DNA of 9,795 nucleotides, taken from NCBI GenBank assembly GCA_017828835.1, contig JAGAEK010000173.1, positions 1 to 9,795 on the forward strand, written 5' to 3'. Both the position numbers and the translations under genes were made by a program. This DNA comes from Oscillospiraceae bacterium. Lineage in GTDB: Bacteria > Bacillota > Clostridia > Oscillospirales > Ruminococcaceae. The notes under the pieces are model-generated. The model was not told the origin of the DNA and did not search any database. It saw only the letters and a list, made by a program, of their open reading frames with translations. This document shows, piece by piece, positions 1 through 5,909 of this stretch (within the stretch, counting starts at the first letter, position 1; every line of letters starts with the position of its first letter).

Positions 1-574
1 GAAACTCGCCTACGATTTTGCCGCGAAAAACGGTAAAAACATGGTGTCCATCGTAACGAAAGCCAATATCGTCAAGGCGACCGACGGTAAATTCCTGAGA
101 ATCTGCCGCAAGATCGGCGAACAGTATCCCGAGATCGAAACCAACGACTGGTTCATCGACATAATGACCGCAAAGCTCATTGACGAAAAACGCCGCCGCG
201 ATTTCAAGGTGTTTATCCTCCCGAATCTGTACGGCGATATCATAACGGACGAAGCTGCCGAATTCCAGGGCGGCGTCGGTACGGCGGGAAGCGCCAACAT
301 CGGTAAACGTTACGCTATGTTCGAAGCTATCCACGGTTCCGCTCCCCGTATGGTCCAGGAAGGCCGCGACATATACGCCGACCCCTGCTCTATGCTCAGA
401 GCTTCCGTGCTCCTTCTCTCCCACATCGGAAAAGTCGAACTTTCGAAAAAACTCGAAAGAGCGCTCGATATATGTATGTTTGAGGAAAAGAAGCTCACAA
501 TTACCGGAAGAAACACAGGCTGTACCTGCGAAGAATTCGGAAATTACGTAATGCAAACTATAGAAAAACTTTAA
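1..574 (+). CDS. Isocitrate/isopropylmalate-family dehydrogenase, C-terminal part (probably isocitrate dehydrogenase)
   Basis: The gene is cut by the window start; the frame is open from base 2 and ends at TAA 572-574. The family oxidatively decarboxylates a 2-hydroxyacid (isocitrate to 2-oxoglutarate, or 3-isopropylmalate) with NAD(P) and Mg2+ in the cytosol. Visible are the catalytic lysine in TKANIVK (56-76), the metal-binding aspartates in NLYGDIITDEA (224-256), and the nucleotide-binding HGSAP (332-346). The KANI.K plus DGKF pattern and the text around HGSAP look more like isocitrate than isopropylmalate dehydrogenases, but substrate is an inference. The two residues after HGSAP are Arg-Met, neither the Lys-Tyr of E. 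coli NADP enzymes nor the Asp-Ile common in NAD enzymes, so cofactor choice is open. rex follows after 13 bases. The upstream ATG at 41 is internal, not the start. Confidence 0.88.
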   Translation, partial: KLAYDFAAKNGKNMVSIVTKANIVKATDGKFLRICRKIGEQYPEIETNDWFIDIMTAKLIDEKRRRDFKVFILPNLYGDIITDEAAEFQGGVGTAGSANIGKRYAMFEAIHGSAPRMVQEGRDIYADPCSMLRASVLLLSHIGKVELSKKLERALDICMFEEKKLTITGRNTGCTCEEFGNYVMQTIEKL

Positions 575-578
575 GGAA
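573..578 (+). promoter_or_regulatory. Ribosome binding site of rex
   Basis: AAGGAA ends 9 bases before ATG 588 and overlaps the stop codon of the preceding dehydrogenase gene. It places the rex start at ATG 588 rather than at the in-frame GTG 579, which directly abuts this site and would have no spacing. Confidence 0.6.
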
Positions 579-587
579 GTGTTAACA

Positions 588-1226
588 ATGCCCCGGTACG
601 GCAATAATATCTCAATATCAGTTATACGTCGCCTTCCGAGGTATCTGAGATTTTTATATGACCTGAAAAACAACGGCATAGTAAAAATCTCGTCGAAAAA
701 GCTCGCCTCAAAAATGGGACTGACTGCTTCTCAGATAAGACAGGACCTTAACTGTTTCGGCGAATTCGGTCAGCAGGGCTACGGATATAACGTCCCCGAT
801 CTTTATAACGAGATCAGAAATATCCTCGGTATCGACAGCAATTTCAAGACGATCCTTATCGGCGCCGGAAATCTCGGAAGAGCCGTATCTCTTCACCTTT
901 TCTTCGAATCGAAAGGGTTCAATCTGATAGGTATTTTCGACAAAAACAAGGAACTTGAAGGGCAGCAGCTGAACGGTATACCGATCATGAGCGACGACAA
1001 GCTCGAAGATTTCTGCAAAGCAAACAAACCCGAAGCCGCGATCCTTTGCGTACCGAACGAAGCCGCGGAGATGCTTTGTCCGAAACTTATCGAACTCGGA
1101 ATAAAAGGTTTCTGGAATTTTTCTCATTACGACATCGCCTATTCCCATCCCGGCGTCGTTGTCGAGAACGTCCATCTGGGAGACGGTTTGATGACGCTCT
1201 GTTACAGAATGAACGATCTGAAATGA
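588..1226 (+). CDS. rex: Redox-sensing transcriptional repressor Rex
   Basis: The 212-residue product has the usual Rex length and two-domain layout. The N-terminal winged helix (about residues 8-80) includes ISVIRRLPRYLRFL, KLASKMGLTASQIRQDL (recognition helix about 46-54) and the FGQQGYGY turn. A Rossmann domain follows with GAGNLG at 92-97 and an acidic residue after the second strand (FD118), as expected for NADH over NADPH. In the family the dimer binds operators when NADH/NAD is low and leaves when NADH rises, derepressing fermentation and electron-transport genes. It lies 13 bases after a TCA-type dehydrogenase gene, so the two are probably one transcript, and ends just before a strong terminator. 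No complete Rex operator was found near it. Identification is firm; the regulon is unknown. Confidence 0.97.
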   Translation: MPRYGNNISISVIRRLPRYLRFLYDLKNNGIVKISSKKLASKMGLTASQIRQDLNCFGEFGQQGYGYNVPDLYNEIRNILGIDSNFKTILIGAGNLGRAVSLHLFFESKGFNLIGIFDKNKELEGQQLNGIPIMSDDKLEDFCKANKPEAAILCVPNEAAEMLCPKLIELGIKGFWNFSHYDIAYSHPGVVVENVHLGDGLMTLCYRMNDLK

Positions 1227-1235
1227 TTTTCTAAA

Positions 1236-1262
1236 AAAACCACCGGTCAAACCGGTGGTTTT
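1236..1262. terminator. Bidirectional intrinsic terminator between rex and the convergent gene
   Basis: A perfect 12-bp stem (1236-1247 with 1251-1262, core ACCACCGGT/ACCGGTGGT) closes on a 3-base CAA loop. On the plus strand it is followed by GATTTTAT. On the minus strand the stem is continued by T residues giving a run of seven Ts, so it is at least as good a terminator for the minus-strand gene ending at 1267. It lies 9 bases after the rex stop and 4 bases from the end of the convergent gene. Confidence 0.9.
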
Positions 1263-1266
1263 GATT

Positions 1267-1842
1267 TTATACCGATAAAACGTATTTTTCGGACAACATC
1301 CTCCCCCATCTCAAATATTCCATCTTTATACGTTTTTCGTTTTGCTCTTCAAGATTTTTCTTTTGCTCCGATTTTCTGCTCTTTTCACCGTTTACGATCT
1401 TCATGGTACCTTCCGAAATTTTTTCTCTCCAATAGTCGGTATTATTATAATATCTGCTGACAGCTTCAACAGTATACCCGTTGAAGCATCTGCCGCCCTC
1501 GGTAAGATAATTTTTCTTGATCAGCGGTATTATCTTTTCAAGACATTCCACCGCACTGTCAAATCTCATGAGCTTTCCGTTGGACCTTGTCCACCCGAAA
1601 AAATTGTTTATATCCATACGCCTCTCCCATCTCATCAAGGTCGCGATAAATTCCGCGGATATGCCGTTTTCATTGCATATCCTCACAACGTCTTCAGCAA
1701 GAAACTTCACGTCCTTGTGCATATACGGCCGAAGTTCGTCAGCCGTGATCCCGCTGACGGTCCTCAGATCATACGCGTATGCCGAAATGCAAAACGACGC
1801 AAAAATCACTCCCGAGATTATAAACAACACTATTTTTTTCAT
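1267..1842 (-). CDS. Exported glucosaminidase-like (lysozyme-fold) protein, hypothetical
   Basis: The 191-residue product begins with a signal peptide: a KK start, a hydrophobic core to about residue 20, and AYA as a likely signal peptidase I site after residue 23. Residues about 45-140 resemble the glucosaminidase (GH73-like) domain of clostridial wall hydrolases: FLAEDVVRICNENGI, FIATLM, NNFFGWT, a FDS..EC stretch, NYLTEGG..FNGYTVEAVSRYY and a final YW. Such domains cut N-acetylglucosaminyl bonds in peptidoglycan. Glu73 sits where the catalytic Glu is expected, but the usual Ser-Gly-Trp-Gly-type context is RRMD, so activity is uncertain. The tail after 150 is highly charged (Lys/Glu/Arg), possibly helical. 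GGAGG lies 9 bases before ATG 1842. It is the only minus-strand gene and stands alone as a single-gene unit ending at the shared terminator. Confidence 0.72.
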   Translation of the reverse strand: MKKIVLFIISGVIFASFCISAYAYDLRTVSGITADELRPYMHKDVKFLAEDVVRICNENGISAEFIATLMRWERRMDINNFFGWTRSNGKLMRFDSAVECLEKIIPLIKKNYLTEGGRCFNGYTVEAVSRYYNNTDYWREKISEGTMKIVNGEKSRKSEQKKNLEEQNEKRIKMEYLRWGRMLSEKYVLSV

Positions 1843-1932
1843 AAATATTTTCCTCCATTTTCCTTTAGTTATCTCAATTATTGGAAATATCGAAAAAAAA
1901 TATTCATTAAAATAAAAAAAATATAAAATGTC

Positions 1933-1961
1933 TTTTATTTATTATAAAGATGTGTTATAAT
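1933..1961 (+). promoter_or_regulatory. Probable sigma-A promoter of murA (extended -10)
   Basis: TATAAT at 1956-1961 is preceded directly by TGT (1953-1955), giving an extended -10. With a 17-base spacer the -35 is TTTTAT (1933-1938), a weak match to TTGACA, which an extended -10 can compensate for. Transcription would start near 1968, leaving an untranslated leader of about 47 bases before TTG 2015. Confidence 0.5.
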
Positions 1962-1968
1962 AATATAA

Positions 1969-1999
1969 ATTATATCCACTTGCAAATTCTTTTGATCAA
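1969..1999 (-). promoter_or_regulatory. Possible promoter of the minus-strand glucosaminidase-like gene
   Basis: On the minus strand TTGATC (1999-1994) and a perfect TATAAT (1974-1969) are separated by 19 bases, slightly longer than the optimum of 17. It overlaps the plus-strand leader of murA. The second minus-strand TATAAT at 1946-1941 is an alternative but has only a poor -35 (TTTATA). Confidence 0.3.
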
Positions 2000-2005
2000 A
2001 AGGGG
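1998..2005 (+). promoter_or_regulatory. Ribosome binding site of murA, fixing a TTG start
   Basis: AAAAGGGG ends 9 bases before TTG 2015. There is no ATG or GTG nearby that would give the conserved MurA N-terminus, so this site supports the TTG start. Confidence 0.6.
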
Positions 2006-2014
2006 TCATCTGAC

Positions 2015-3301
2015 TTGAATAAATACGTTATTAACGGAGGAAACCGCCTGTGCGGCTCGGTCGATATCAGCGGCGCGAAAAACGCCGCCGTTGCAATACT
2101 TCCCGCTACCCTGCTCGCCGAAGGTCCTTGCCTCATAGAAAATCTGCCTAACATAAGCGACGTAACGCGCTCCCTGAAGATACTTTCCGAAATGGGCGCG
2201 ACCGTGAACGTCCTCAATAAATCGACGGTTTTTATCGACACCGCCCATATCACCTCCCCGCTCGTGCCCTATGAACACGCAAAACATATGCGCGCTTCCT
2301 ACTATTTTCTCGGAGCGCTGCTTGCCAGATATAAAACCGCAAACGTCGCGATGCCCGGCGGATGCGATCTGGGCGCGCGCCCGATCGACCGCCATATCAG
2401 AGGTTTCGAGGATCTCGGCTGTTCCGTTACGATCGAACCCGGCGGTATGATACACGCATCTGCGGAAGCTCTCGTCGGAAATCATATATTTTTCGACGGC
2501 GTGTCCGTCGGCGCCACCATCAACGTTATGCTCGCCGCAAGTAAAGCAGAAGGTCTGACCGTACTCGAAAACGTCGCAAAAGAACCGCATATAGTCGACC
2601 TTGCGAACTTTCTCAACTCTATGGGCGCCGATATCAGAGGCGCCGGTACCGACGTCATAAAGATCCACGGCGTATCTTCGATGCACGGAGCTAACTACAC
2701 GATCATCCCGGATCAGATCGAGGCGGGTACATTTATGGCGATCGCCGCCGCCACGGCAGGCGATATCGTTATCAAAAATATTATCCCGAAACACCTTGAG
2801 TCCATTACGGAAAAACTCGTCAAGATCGGCGCTACCGTCGAAGAATACGACGATTCCATCCGCGTTTTCAGAAACGGTCCGTTAAATAAAATAACTTTGA
2901 AAACGCTTCCCCACCCCGGTTTTCCGACTGATATGCAGCCGCAAATGACCGTTCTTCTGACCGTCGCCGAAGGTTCTAGTATGATCATCGAAGACATTTG
3001 GGACAACCGTTTCAAATATGCGTCCGAGCTGAGAAGAATGGGCGCTGATATAAGGGTCGACGGGAAAGTCGCCGTTGTCGACGGCGTACCCTTCCTCACC
3101 GGTGCTCCGGTCCGCGCCACCGATCTCCGCGCAGGAGCCGCTCTCGTCATTGCCGGTCTCATCGCCAAAGGAACTACCGAAATCGAAGATATTTACCATA
3201 TAGAACGCGGATATGAAAACTTCGCCGAAAAACTTCAATCCATAGGCGCCGATATCAAGACCGTGTACGTTCCCGACAGGACCATCGCACCTGCTTTTTA
3301 A
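2015..3301 (+). CDS. murA: UDP-N-acetylglucosamine 1-carboxyvinyltransferase (MurA)
   Basis: MurA transfers enolpyruvate from phosphoenolpyruvate to UDP-N-acetylglucosamine, the first committed step of peptidoglycan synthesis, in the cytosol. The 428-residue product has the normal length and all hallmarks: SGAKNAA with Lys22/Asn23, Arg93, the mobile loop PGGCDLGARPID with catalytic Cys117 and Arg122, and GFPTDMQPQ with the general base Asp306. Cys117 is the residue alkylated by fosfomycin in the family, so the enzyme is of the sensitive Cys type rather than the Asp type. The start is TTG with a good ribosome site. Many Firmicutes carry two MurA paralogues; which this is cannot be told here. 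The gene has its own upstream promoter region and is followed by a hairpin. Confidence 0.97.
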   Translation: MNKYVINGGNRLCGSVDISGAKNAAVAILPATLLAEGPCLIENLPNISDVTRSLKILSEMGATVNVLNKSTVFIDTAHITSPLVPYEHAKHMRASYYFLGALLARYKTANVAMPGGCDLGARPIDRHIRGFEDLGCSVTIEPGGMIHASAEALVGNHIFFDGVSVGATINVMLAASKAEGLTVLENVAKEPHIVDLANFLNSMGADIRGAGTDVIKIHGVSSMHGANYTIIPDQIEAGTFMAIAAATAGDIVIKNIIPKHLESITEKLVKIGATVEEYDDSIRVFRNGPLNKITLKTLPHPGFPTDMQPQMTVLLTVAEGSSMIIEDIWDNRFKYASELRRMGADIRVDGKVAVVDGVPFLTGAPVRATDLRAGAALVIAGLIAKGTTEIEDIYHIERGYENFAEKLQSIGADIKTVYVPDRTIAPAF

Positions 3302-3318
3302 TTTTGTCTTTATTACTG

Positions 3319-3348
3319 AAATTGGGACGTATCCATACGCCCCAATTT
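3319..3348 (+). terminator. Hairpin after murA, weak terminator or attenuator
   Basis: Two 13-base arms (3319-3331 and 3336-3348) pair with one A-C mismatch around a TCCA loop. The stem is AAATTGGG-type at its base, and only ATTTATTT follows, broken by A, instead of a clean T-run. It begins 17 bases after the murA stop and ends 21 bases before walJ. Partial termination with read-through into walJ is the likely outcome. Confidence 0.5.
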
Positions 3349-3369
3349 ATTTAAGAAAGGACCTGTATA

Positions 3370-4161
3370 ATGGCTCGTTTCGTATCCCTCTACAGCGGAA
3401 GCAGCGGAAACGCTTTCTACGTCGGAGGTAAGGATTCCGGTGTTTTGGTGGACGTCGGAGTCAGCTTCAAATCTTTGTGTGATGCGTTAAATTCCGTCGA
3501 TATCCCCTTGGAAAACATAAAAGCTCTGTTCGTTACTCACGAACATTCCGACCATATAAAAGGTATCGATACGTTTTTAAAACATCTCTCGGTTCCCGTT
3601 TACGCTTCAAAAGAAACCGTTTCTTACATAACTCATAATTCCGATATCCCGACGTCTTCAACATTTATCGAACTTTCTCAACACGGAGTTGACGTCGCGG
3701 ATATGTTCGTGACTCCGTTCGATACTCCCCACGACAGCCTTCACAGTCTCGGTTTCAAATTTCATACTTCGGACGACAGAACGGTCGCTTTAGCGACCGA
3801 CCTCGGGCATATAAACGAAAACATACTGAAAAATCTCTGTTCGAACGACCTCGTAGTAATTGAATCGAACTACGACTGCGATATGCTGAAATACGGTCCC
3901 TACCCCTATTATTTGAAAAAAAGGATATCGAGTCCTATCGGACACCTTTCGAACACTGATTGTTCATCGTCTTTTTCTTCTCTTATTTATTCCGGCGTAA
4001 CGCGGATATCTCTCGTTCACCTCAGCGAAAAAAACAACCGTCCCGAAATCGCGCTCGCTTATGCCGATTCGGCGTTATCCGAGATCGGATGCAAGCGCGG
4101 ACGCGACTGTATCATAGATATCGCGCCGAGATTTCAACCCGGTAAAATGATGATCTTCTGA
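3370..4161 (+). CDS. walJ: WalJ/YycJ-type metallo-beta-lactamase-fold hydrolase
   Basis: The 263-residue product has the length and N-terminus of the WalJ/YycJ family (FVSLYSGSSGNAFYV, then LVDVG). Metal ligands visible are HEHSDH at 57-62, His121 (TPHDS), Asp144 (ATDLGH) and His217 (LVHLSEKNNRPEI), with GHLSN near 191. Family members are two-metal phosphodiesterase-like enzymes; in Bacillus and streptococci the gene often lies with the WalRK cell-wall two-component genes and has been linked to DNA repair and division, with 5'-exonuclease activity reported for YycJ. Here no walRK genes lie beside it; rlmH follows after 13 bases, a neighbour pairing also known from the wal region. AAAGGA precedes ATG by 8 bases. 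The family call is firm, the precise substrate inferred. Confidence 0.9.
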   Translation: MARFVSLYSGSSGNAFYVGGKDSGVLVDVGVSFKSLCDALNSVDIPLENIKALFVTHEHSDHIKGIDTFLKHLSVPVYASKETVSYITHNSDIPTSSTFIELSQHGVDVADMFVTPFDTPHDSLHSLGFKFHTSDDRTVALATDLGHINENILKNLCSNDLVVIESNYDCDMLKYGPYPYYLKKRISSPIGHLSNTDCSSSFSSLIYSGVTRISLVHLSEKNNRPEIALAYADSALSEIGCKRGRDCIIDIAPRFQPGKMMIF

Positions 4162-4174
4162 TCTTGGAGGAAAT

Positions 4175-4657
4175 ATGCTCGACGTAAAAGTTATTTGTAT
4201 CGGAAAGCTGAAAGAAAGTTATCTTAAAGACGGGTGCGGCGAATATATAAAAAGGCTGTCGCGGTTTTGCAGGCTCGAGATCGCAGAACTTGCCGAATCT
4301 CTGCTCCCCGATTCTCCGTCTCAGGCTCAGATCCTTTCTTGTATTTCAAAGGAAGGTAAAGCGATACTTTCAAAAATCCCCCGCGGACATTTGATCGTCC
4401 CTCTTTGTATCGAAGGCACTCCTCTTTCTTCCGAAGAGCTCTCTGAATTTATCGAACAGGGCGCTGCAAAAGGTGCGACGGGCTTTTCGTTTATCATCGG
4501 CAGTTCGTTCGGTCTTTCGGACGAAGTCAAAGCCGCCGCGGATCTTCGTCTTTCAATGTCGAAAATGACATTTCCCCACCAGCTTGCGCGTATGATGCTG
4601 CTCGAACAGCTCTACCGCGCTTTTCAAATCTCATCGGGCGGAAAGTATCATAAATAA
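4175..4657 (+). CDS. rlmH: 23S rRNA (pseudouridine1915-N3)-methyltransferase RlmH
   Basis: RlmH methylates N3 of pseudouridine 1915 in helix 69 of 23S rRNA on assembled 70S ribosomes, using S-adenosylmethionine. The 160 residues match the usual length of about 155-160. The start MLDVKVICIGKLKESYLKDG and the C-terminal SPOUT knot region FSFIIGSSFGLSDEVK, LRLSMSKMTFPHQLARMMLLEQ, YRAF and the terminal YHK are diagnostic. The usual GGS of the S-adenosylmethionine loop reads GSS here, a conservative change. GGAGG lies only 4 bases before ATG, a tight spacing. It is probably cotranscribed with walJ. Confidence 0.96.
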   Translation: MLDVKVICIGKLKESYLKDGCGEYIKRLSRFCRLEIAELAESLLPDSPSQAQILSCISKEGKAILSKIPRGHLIVPLCIEGTPLSSEELSEFIEQGAAKGATGFSFIIGSSFGLSDEVKAAADLRLSMSKMTFPHQLARMMLLEQLYRAFQISSGGKYHK

Positions 4658-4667
4658 TTTTGTCTGT

Positions 4668-5042
4668 TTGCACCCTTCCATACAAGTCGTCGACCCCATA
4701 CTTTTATCCTGCAGGCTCGTTGATTCGAATTCCGCGACTCTCGACCCTCTCGTTTCTTTCCCTGAAAGTATCACATCGGCTTTCGATTCTCCTCTTGCTC
4801 TCGACCCCGATAAAACGGCGTTCGTTACAATGGGAATGTTTACTGTGGTGCAGATCGAGCGCGCCGTTCAGATGCTCGTACCCGTATACGATTTCTGTAT
4901 ACCTACGAAAGAATGTGTGAACACCTACGATGATCCTTGTGAATTATTCAAAAAGATCCGTTTCCCGGTAAACGAATTTTTCCCGCCCAAACTCTCAGAT
5001 CTTTCGTCTGACGATATAACACCCTCCGCTTGCCAAAGATAA
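4668..5042 (+). CDS. Small hypothetical protein, unrecognised family, start uncertain
   Basis: I do not recognise this gene. Codon use matches its neighbours across the whole frame (many GAC, CTC, GTT, TTC, CGC), and the sequence is protein-like, so it is probably real. If TTG 4668 is the start, the product is 124 residues with no signal peptide or membrane helix. Its middle AFVTMGMFTVVQIERAVQML looks like a packed beta/helix core, followed by VPVYDFCIPTKEC, a DDPCELF segment and FPVNEFFPP. Cys 15, 77, 83, 91 and 122 could form a metal site or disulfides; the Cys77-Cys91 cluster is the best candidate. The start lies 10 bases after the rlmH stop and no Shine-Dalgarno site precedes it; in-frame stops at 4566 and 4593 block any distant upstream start, and the first in-frame ATG is 4830. 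Translation may depend on reinitiation after rlmH, or the 5' end may be damaged. Confidence 0.6.
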   Translation: MHPSIQVVDPILLSCRLVDSNSATLDPLVSFPESITSAFDSPLALDPDKTAFVTMGMFTVVQIERAVQMLVPVYDFCIPTKECVNTYDDPCELFKKIRFPVNEFFPPKLSDLSSDDITPSACQR

Positions 5043-5077
5043 ACTGATACAAACATAAATCCCGATCGTTGAAATGT

Positions 5078-5104
5078 CGGCGGCGGAATCGATATCCGTC
5101 GCCG
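5078..5104 (+). other. GC-rich hairpin upstream of thyX
   Basis: CGGCGGCGGA (5078-5087) pairs with TCCGTCGCCG (5095-5104) as a 10-bp stem with one G-U pair and a 7-base loop. No T-run follows, so it is not a standard terminator. It sits between the unknown gene and thyX, 31 bases before the thyX start, and could be a transcript-end, processing or leader structure. Confidence 0.4.
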
Positions 5105-5135
5105 GATCGACTTATATTTTGAAAGGAGCTTTTTT

Positions 5136-5894
5136 ATGACAGTAACATTACTTGCTCACACCTCGGAACCGGAAAAGCTTATAGCCGGAGCAGCAAAGCT
5201 TTGTTACAGTTCAAGCGATGCAGAAACTCTTCTTGACGGACTTACTCCGGAAAAAACCGAAAAATTTATCGATATGCTGGCTGAGATCGGCCACGAAAGT
5301 CCGATCGAACACGCCTACTTTACTTTTTCGGTATCCGGGATATCTCGCGCCGCTCTCGCTCAGTTCACACGTCACAGAATCGCTTCTTTCAGCGTACAAA
5401 GCCAAAGATACGTCAAAAAAGACGGCTTCGATTACATAGTTCCGCCCGAAATTTCAAAGATACCGGAAGCTCTCGATATTTTTTATGAATCAATGGAACA
5501 AGCCCGCGTAAATTATGAGAAATTATCCGAGATCTTAAAAAATAAATATAAGAAAGAAAAAACGGAAAACGGTATGGATGAAGCCGCCGCCTCCGTTTAC
5601 GCCGAAAAAAAAGCCATAGAAGACGCCCGGTTCGTACTTCCGAACGCCTGCGACACCAAACTCGTGGTCACGATGAACGCCCGCAGTCTTATGAACTTTT
5701 TCAATCTCAGGTGCTGTGAGAGAGCTCAATGGGAAATAAGAGCGGTCGCCGACGAGATGCTTCGCCTCTGCAAAGAAGTCGCTCCTCACCTTTTTAAAAA
5801 CGCAGGTCCGTCGTGTGTCAGAGGAAAATGCTCCGAAGGCGCTAAATCATGCGGAAAAATGCTCGAAATACGCGAAAAATATTCAAAAATGTAA
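5136..5894 (+). CDS. thyX: Flavin-dependent thymidylate synthase ThyX
   Basis: ThyX converts dUMP to dTMP using methylene-tetrahydrofolate, FAD and NADPH, releasing tetrahydrofolate rather than dihydrofolate. The 252-residue product carries the ThyX signature RHR-x7-S (Arg79, His80, Arg81 to Ser89: RHRIASFSVQSQRY). Other family segments are GHESPIEHAYFTF (52-64) and NARSLMNFFNLRCCERAQWEIR in the second half. A Cys-rich C-terminal piece GPSCVRGKCSEG followed by SCGK resembles many clostridial ThyX proteins. AAAGGAG lies 8 bases before ATG. It starts the long gene run, and the dTMP product feeds the kinase-like gene 15 bases downstream. No thyA or dihydrofolate reductase gene is in the window, consistent with a ThyX-only lifestyle but not proof of it. 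Confidence 0.97.
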   Translation: MTVTLLAHTSEPEKLIAGAAKLCYSSSDAETLLDGLTPEKTEKFIDMLAEIGHESPIEHAYFTFSVSGISRAALAQFTRHRIASFSVQSQRYVKKDGFDYIVPPEISKIPEALDIFYESMEQARVNYEKLSEILKNKYKKEKTENGMDEAAASVYAEKKAIEDARFVLPNACDTKLVVTMNARSLMNFFNLRCCERAQWEIRAVADEMLRLCKEVAPHLFKNAGPSCVRGKCSEGAKSCGKMLEIREKYSKM

Positions 5895-5909
5895 AACGGG
5901 AGAACAAAA

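Larger units (their letters stand above)
1843..2014. promoter_or_regulatory. AT-rich divergent intergenic region between the glucosaminidase-like gene and murA
   Basis: This stretch of 172 bases is far richer in A+T than the flanking genes, with A-runs near 1894-1920 that could act as UP elements. It holds perfect TATAAT boxes on both strands: plus 1956-1961, minus 1974-1969 and minus 1946-1941. It must contain the start signals for both divergent genes. No operator palindrome or riboswitch-like structure was recognised. Confidence 0.6.

Noticed and set aside
580..587. TGTTAACA palindrome overlapping the rex start, resembling a Rex operator half site (TTAACAA)
   Set aside because: Only one half of the TTGTTAA-n4-TTAACAA operator is present; the expected left half (571-577, TTAAGGA) matches only three of seven bases.
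1342..1926. Long plus-strand open frame opposite the glucosaminidase-like gene
   Set aside because: It is antisense to a gene with a signal peptide, ribosome site and domain homology, and its own translation shows no domain and no ribosome site.
2626..2660. Repeated GGCGCCGATATCA words in murA (also near 3244)
   Set aside because: They encode the recurring Gly-Ala-Asp-Ile motif of the repeated EPSP-synthase-like subdomains of MurA, so they reflect protein structure rather than a DNA repeat element.
2006..2794. Long minus-strand open frame across murA
   Set aside because: It is the mirror of a fully conserved murA frame; its translation is of low complexity (rich in Arg, Asp, Gly, His) and has no family features.
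3366..3371. TGTATAAT, a perfect extended -10 at the walJ start
   Set aside because: It overlaps the walJ ATG (3370) so a transcript from it would lack the start, and no -35 lies at the right distance.
4660..4920. Plus-strand open frame of 86 codons overlapping the unknown gene
   Set aside because: It is Ser/Leu/Arg-rich in a frame shifted from the frame with native codon use, as expected of a shadow.
5069..5098. TTGAAA with TATCCG as a promoter for thyX
   Set aside because: The -10 matches the consensus in only three of six positions and the spacer runs through the hairpin; not convincing.
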